This document shows positions 60,418 to 64,000 of a stretch of DNA of 64,000 nucleotides, in pieces. The position numbers and the translations under genes are program-made. Origin of the DNA: Lutibacter flavus. GTDB lineage: Bacteria; Bacteroidota; Bacteroidia; Flavobacteriales; Flavobacteriaceae. Where the stretch lies: positions 7,501 through 71,500 of the forward strand of contig NZ_FZNX01000003.1 in the NCBI RefSeq assembly GCF_900188355.1, given 5' to 3'. The notes below the pieces were generated by a model. It did no database searches. It was not told where the DNA came from and saw only the letters and a program-made list of their open reading frames with translations. Positions within the stretch are counted from its first letter, which is position 1, and each line of letters starts with the position of its first letter.

Positions 60418-60469
60418 CTTTCTCAAAAAAAACCTCCAAAATATAATTTTGGAGGTTTTTTTGAGAAAG
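60418..60469. terminator. Bidirectional terminator between the CE15 gene and the sugar porter gene
   Basis: CTTTCTC, A-run, CCTCCAAAAT pairs with ATTTTGGAGG, T-run, GAGAAAG, a stem of more than 20 bp with one length difference in the A/T run. Confidence 0.9.
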
Positions 60470-60481
60470 GTTGAAATACAA

Positions 60482-61897
60482 TTATTTCTCCCAAATTTTT
60501 TCCATTTCTTCTAAAGTTTTCCCTTTTGTTTCTGGCACAAATTTCCATACCAACCACATTGCCAAAACACCCATTAAACCATAAACCCAATAGGCAAAAC
60601 CGTGATTGAATTTCTCTAATAAATAGGTATTCTTATCCATCATTGGAAATGTCCAAGATACCAAGTAGTTAGAAATCCATTGCGCTGCTACAGCAACTGC
60701 TAAAGCCCTTCCTCTAATTTTATTAGGGAAAATTTCAGATAACAATACCCAGCAAACTGGTCCCCAACTCATAGCAAAACTTGCTACATAAATTAACATA
60801 AAGATTAATGCTCCCATACCTACCGATTCCATAAAGAATGTAGTTCCTAAAGCAAACATTGATAGTGCCATTCCTAAGGCGCCAATTATCATTAATGGTT
60901 TTCTACCGTATTTATCAACCGTCATAATAGCCAATACTGTAAATAATAAGTTAACAGCACCCACTATAATTGTTTGCAACAATGCTGTATCTGTACCTGA
61001 CCCCATAGTTTTAAAAATTTCTGGAGCATAGTATAACACTACATTAATTCCTACAAACTGTTGAAAAACAGAAAGTAAAACACCTATTACAATTACGGTC
61101 ATCCCAAAAGAAAATAATTTTCCTGAATGACTTACAACCGTATTTTGAATATCAGCTAAAATCTTTTTACCTTCTTCAATACCGTTTACTTTTATTAAAA
61201 CGTCTAACGCTTTTTCTGGTTTTGATTGTAATACTAAAGATCTTGGTGTGTCTGGCACAAAAAATAACATAATTAAAAATAAAGTTGCTGGAATTGTTTC
61301 CGAAGCAAACATCCATCTCCATCCAACGGTATTTAACCAAGTATCATCTCCTTGTCTAGCAATATAATAGTTTACAAAATATACTATTAACATCCCAAAT
61401 ATAATTGCAAACTGGTTCATTGAAACCAATTTCCCTCTATTTTTTGCAGGAGCAATTTCTGCTATATATAAAGGCGAAAGCATTGATGCTAGCCCAACTC
61501 CAATACCTCCAATAATTCTATAAACAATAAACACATAAATAAATGTGTGATCTGCTTCACCAATTGGTTTTACAAACATTTCGGGCATTGAAGAACCTAA
61601 AGCTGAAAATAGAAATAAAATAGCCGCTAATATTAAACCATTTTTACGACCTAATTTTTTACTAATTAAACCTCCGGAAATACCTCCAATAACACAACCA
61701 ATTAAGGCACTGGAAACAACAAACCCCAAACGGGCATTGGCTCCTAATTCATCTAACCCAAAAGGTAAAACGAAAAAACTTTCAAGAGAACTAACAGTTC
61801 CCGATATTACCGCAGTATCATACCCAAAGAGAAGTCCTCCAAGTGTTGCTACTATAGTAAGTTTTAATAAATAACTAGAATTTGTTGAAACCGCCAT
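60482..61897 (-). CDS. xylE: Sugar porter (MFS), XylE-like D-xylose:H+ symporter
   Basis: This 471-residue membrane protein has 12 helices and sugar-porter signatures: GLLFGYDTAVISGT in helix 1, RRIIGG-type YRIIGGIGVGLASMLSPLYIAEI, and PETKGKTLEEME at the C-terminus, with D-x-x-GRKP in the loop after helix 8. Residues of helix 7 (QQFVGINVVLYYAPEIF) match sugar-binding positions of XylE. Together with xylA and xylB upstream on the same strand (11 bp gap) it should import xylose with protons. Confidence 0.92.
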   Translation of the reverse strand: MAVSTNSSYLLKLTIVATLGGLLFGYDTAVISGTVSSLESFFVLPFGLDELGANARLGFVVSSALIGCVIGGISGGLISKKLGRKNGLILAAILFLFSALGSSMPEMFVKPIGEADHTFIYVFIVYRIIGGIGVGLASMLSPLYIAEIAPAKNRGKLVSMNQFAIIFGMLIVYFVNYYIARQGDDTWLNTVGWRWMFASETIPATLFLIMLFFVPDTPRSLVLQSKPEKALDVLIKVNGIEEGKKILADIQNTVVSHSGKLFSFGMTVIVIGVLLSVFQQFVGINVVLYYAPEIFKTMGSGTDTALLQTIIVGAVNLLFTVLAIMTVDKYGRKPLMIIGALGMALSMFALGTTFFMESVGMGALIFMLIYVASFAMSWGPVCWVLLSEIFPNKIRGRALAVAVAAQWISNYLVSWTFPMMDKNTYLLEKFNHGFAYWVYGLMGVLAMWLVWKFVPETKGKTLEEMEKIWEK

Positions 61898-61908
61898 AAT
61901 TTTATTTA

Positions 61909-63234
61909 TTAAATATATTGATTAATAATATTTTCAAATAATTCTTGCTTTCCGCTTTTTAATGATAACTCGCCATTTTCTTGAGCGATTTTATACAAAT
62001 CTTGCATAGAAAGTTTTCCTTCTTCAAAAGCTTTTCCGTTTCCTGCATCAAAAGAACTGTAACGATCTTTTCTTAATTTTTCATAAGGAGATGAAGTAAT
62101 AATTTTATCAGCAATTAGTAAAGCTCTTGCAAATGTATCTGCGCCACCAATATGTGCGTGGAATACATCATCCATATCTGTTGAATTTCTTCTGATTTTA
62201 GCATCAAAATTAACACCACCACCTTGTAAACCACCCGCTTTTAAGAAAACAAGCATTGCCTCTGTAGTTTCTTGAATATTATTTGGGAATTGATCTGTAT
62301 CCCAACCATTTTGATAATCACCTCTATTTGCATCTAAACTTCCTAACATCCCCGCTTTTGCTGCCGTTTCAATTTCGTGTTGGAAAGTATGTTGTGCTAA
62401 TGTCGCATGGTTTACTTCAATATTCATTTTAAAATCTTTATCTAAACCTTGGTCACGTAAAAACCCAATAGCAGTTGCTGAATCAAAATCATATTGATGT
62501 TTCATTGGCTCCATTGGTTTTGGTTCAATAAAGAAGTTTCCTTTAAATCCTTGTGCGCGTGCATAATCACGTGCCATTCTTAAAAACTGTCCCATATGGT
62601 CTAATTCTCTACCCATATCAGTGTTTAGTAAAGACATATAACCTTCTCTACCACCCCAAAATACATAGTTTTCACCATCTAAAGCAATAGTAGCATCTAA
62701 CGCTAATTTTATTTGTCCACCCGCACGAGCAACAACATCAAAATCTGGATTTGTTGAAGCCCCGTTCATATAACGTGGGTTTGAGAAACAATTTGCAGTA
62801 CCCCACAATAATTTAATTCCAGACGCTGCTTTTTTACCTTTTAAATATTCTGTAATTGTAGCCAATCTTTTTTCAGATTCAGCAAAAGTTGCACCTTCTT
62901 GAATTAAATCATAATCATGAAAACAGAAATAATCAAAGCCCATTTTACTAATAAATTCAAAAGCAGCATCTGCTTTATCTTTTGCAGCCTGAACTGGATC
63001 TGTTGCTTGATCCCAAGCAAAATTTTGTGTTCCTGGTCCAAATGGATCTCCACCTTGCCCACAGAATGTGTGCCAATATGCTATTGCAAATTTAAAATGC
63101 TCACGCATTGTTTTACCAGCCACAACTTGTTCTGGATTGTAATATTTAAACGCTAAAGGATTGTCAGATTCCCTTCCTTCAAACTTAATTTCTCCAATAC
63201 CTTTAAAGTATTCTTTGTCTCCTAAAACTGCCAT
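61909..63234 (-). CDS. xylA: Xylose isomerase
   Basis: This 441-residue protein is a class II (long) xylose isomerase. Recognisable stretches are the N-terminal [20 protein letters not shown], the catalytic His in FCFHDYDLI, metal-binding Glu in [17 protein letters not shown], and [10 protein letters not shown]-like [36 protein letters not shown]. It isomerises D-xylose to D-xylulose with two divalent metals. It lies between the kinase and porter genes, 18 bp and 11 bp away. Confidence 0.97.
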   Translation of the reverse strand: MAVLGDKEYFKGIGEIKFEGRESDNPLAFKYYNPEQVVAGKTMREHFKFAIAYWHTFCGQGGDPFGPGTQNFAWDQATDPVQAAKDKADAAFEFISKMGFDYFCFHDYDLIQEGATFAESEKRLATITEYLKGKKAASGIKLLWGTANCFSNPRYMNGASTNPDFDVVARAGGQIKLALDATIALDGENYVFWGGREGYMSLLNTDMGRELDHMGQFLRMARDYARAQGFKGNFFIEPKPMEPMKHQYDFDSATAIGFLRDQGLDKDFKMNIEVNHATLAQHTFQHEIETAAKAGMLGSLDANRGDYQNGWDTDQFPNNIQETTEAMLVFLKAGGLQGGGVNFDAKIRRNSTDMDDVFHAHIGGADTFARALLIADKIITSSPYEKLRKDRYSSFDAGNGKAFEEGKLSMQDLYKIAQENGELSLKSGKQELFENIINQYI

Positions 63235-63252
63235 TTTTTATAATTTTTATTG

Positions 63253-64000
63253 TTAATTATTATATTGATTTTCTAAATCTTGTTTCCAAATTTCATACGC
63301 TTCGGAATATATTTTTTTATCTTTTAACGGGTTATAAGTCATTACGTGTTCGTTATCTGAAAAAGCTTCATCAAACGATTTAAAATCACCTGTACTAACA
63401 CCTGCAGCCCTCGCAGCTCCAACCGCTCCAGTTGTATCTATAATATTAATATCTGTATCAACTAAAGTTGCAATCGTATTTGAAAATATTTCAGATCTAA
63501 ATAAGTTGTCATTTCCTGCTCTAATTGCAGATAAATCAACACCATCATTTTTTAAGATGTCTATTCCATATACAAAGGAAAATGCAATACCTTCTAATGA
63601 TGCTCTTAGTAAATGTGATTTGTTATGTTTATTGAAGTTTAAATTAAAAATACTGGCTCCTGTATTTTTACTATTTAACATGCGTTCTGCACCATTTCCA
63701 AAAGGCAAAATTCGCAATCCATCCGAACCAACGGAAACCGAAGATGCTAAATTATTCATATCATTATATGAATCCTTTGATGCTACCACATTTTGTTTCA
63801 TCCAACTATATTGAATTCCCGCACCATTTATACATAGTAATTTTCCAATTCTTGGAGCTTCAGTAGCATAGTTTACGTGTGCAAAATTGTTGATTCTTGA
63901 GCTTTCTTTGGTTTTTGAACTATCCGTTATTGCGTATACAACACCAGATGTTCCTCCTGTTGCTGCAATTTCTCCCGGATGAAATGCATTTAAAGACAAC
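63253..64000 (-). CDS. xylB: Xylulokinase, C-terminal part (cut by window end)
   Basis: The frame continues to the window edge; 248 residues of the FGGY kinase C-terminal domain are visible. GGTSGVVYAIT is the phosphate-binding loop of the second domain, and FRSEIFSNTIATLVDTDI with GAVGAARAAGVSTG follow, as in xylulokinases. It phosphorylates xylulose for the pentose phosphate pathway. It is the first gene seen of the xylB-xylA-porter operon. Confidence 0.9.
   Translation of the reverse strand, partial: LSLNAFHPGEIAATGGTSGVVYAITDSSKTKESSRINNFAHVNYATEAPRIGKLLCINGAGIQYSWMKQNVVASKDSYNDMNNLASSVSVGSDGLRILPFGNGAERMLNSKNTGASIFNLNFNKHNKSHLLRASLEGIAFSFVYGIDILKNDGVDLSAIRAGNDNLFRSEIFSNTIATLVDTDINIIDTTGAVGAARAAGVSTGDFKSFDEAFSDNEHVMTYNPLKDKKIYSEAYEIWKQDLENQYNN

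Noticed and set aside
1-64000. CRISPR arrays, rRNA genes and further tRNAs
   Set aside because: No regularly spaced repeats, no rRNA-like sequence and no second T-loop/acceptor combination were seen. Short RNAs without strong primary motifs could be missed by eye.

Overview
The window is AT-rich chromosomal DNA of a Bacteroidota bacterium, most likely a Flavobacteriaceae member. The evidence is promoters of the TTTG-N19-TAnnTTTG type, the absence of classical Shine-Dalgarno sequences, a DUF4212/symporter acetate locus, xylose isomerase beside a XylE-type porter, and IntDOT-like integrases. I cannot name the genus from sequence alone.

Region 1 (1-12550). The tail of an M42 peptidase, a PlsC-type acyltransferase and a Nudix hydrolase are followed by a cNMP-CBS-DUF294 protein and a DnaQ-like exonuclease. 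Both of these last genes have a second copy. The second DUF294 gene and the second exonuclease are separated by a 5.7 kb block carrying a flippase, a WYL-domain regulator and an unrecognised five-gene minus-strand operon. The operon promoter (-33 and -7 elements 19 bp apart) has a perfect inverted repeat over its -33 element. This resembles WYL-repressed anti-phage operons and is the best candidate here for an undescribed system.

Region 2 (12600-23492) is an acetate locus: a 1274-residue fusion of two acyl-CoA synthetases, a receiver-only response regulator, a symporter-histidine kinase hybrid (CrbS/CbrA type), an acetate-type Na+/solute symporter with its DUF4212 subunit, a porin-like outer-membrane protein, and an IS1 InsA-like zinc-ribbon/HTH protein that lacks any transposase core.

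Region 3 (23748-34190) is core metabolism: gltBD, an aminotransferase, a lipoprotein with a PepSY-type membrane protein, aroC, and a TauE/SafE permease.

Region 4 (34291-55962) is a 21.6 kb integrated element in the 3' end of tRNA-Ser(UGA), bounded by a 13 bp direct repeat. An integrase lies next to the tRNA, and arm-type repeats with the same 12 bp phasing lie near both ends. A palindromic operator (GCTAGGGA-N-TCCCTAGC) recurs in front of four element genes. Cargo includes a stand-alone family-A-polymerase-like protein, a seven-gene MORC/Z1-type restriction-modification operon (HTH-like protein, C5 methylase, GHKL ATPase, Z1 helicase, PD-(D/E)XK protein, AIPR, small nuclease-like protein), a four-TM protein, a minimal tyrosine recombinase with paired inverted repeats, and a minus-strand cluster of a membrane-anchored GTPase, a tail-anchored protein, an unknown protein and an HNH nuclease. 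I see no relaxase or type IV secretion genes.

Region 5 (56108-64000) is a xylan/xylose locus: a sialate-O-acetylesterase/NodB deacetylase fusion, a CE15 glucuronoyl esterase whose leader has two compensating homopolymer frameshifts, and convergent xylE-like, xylA and xylB genes, the last cut by the window edge.
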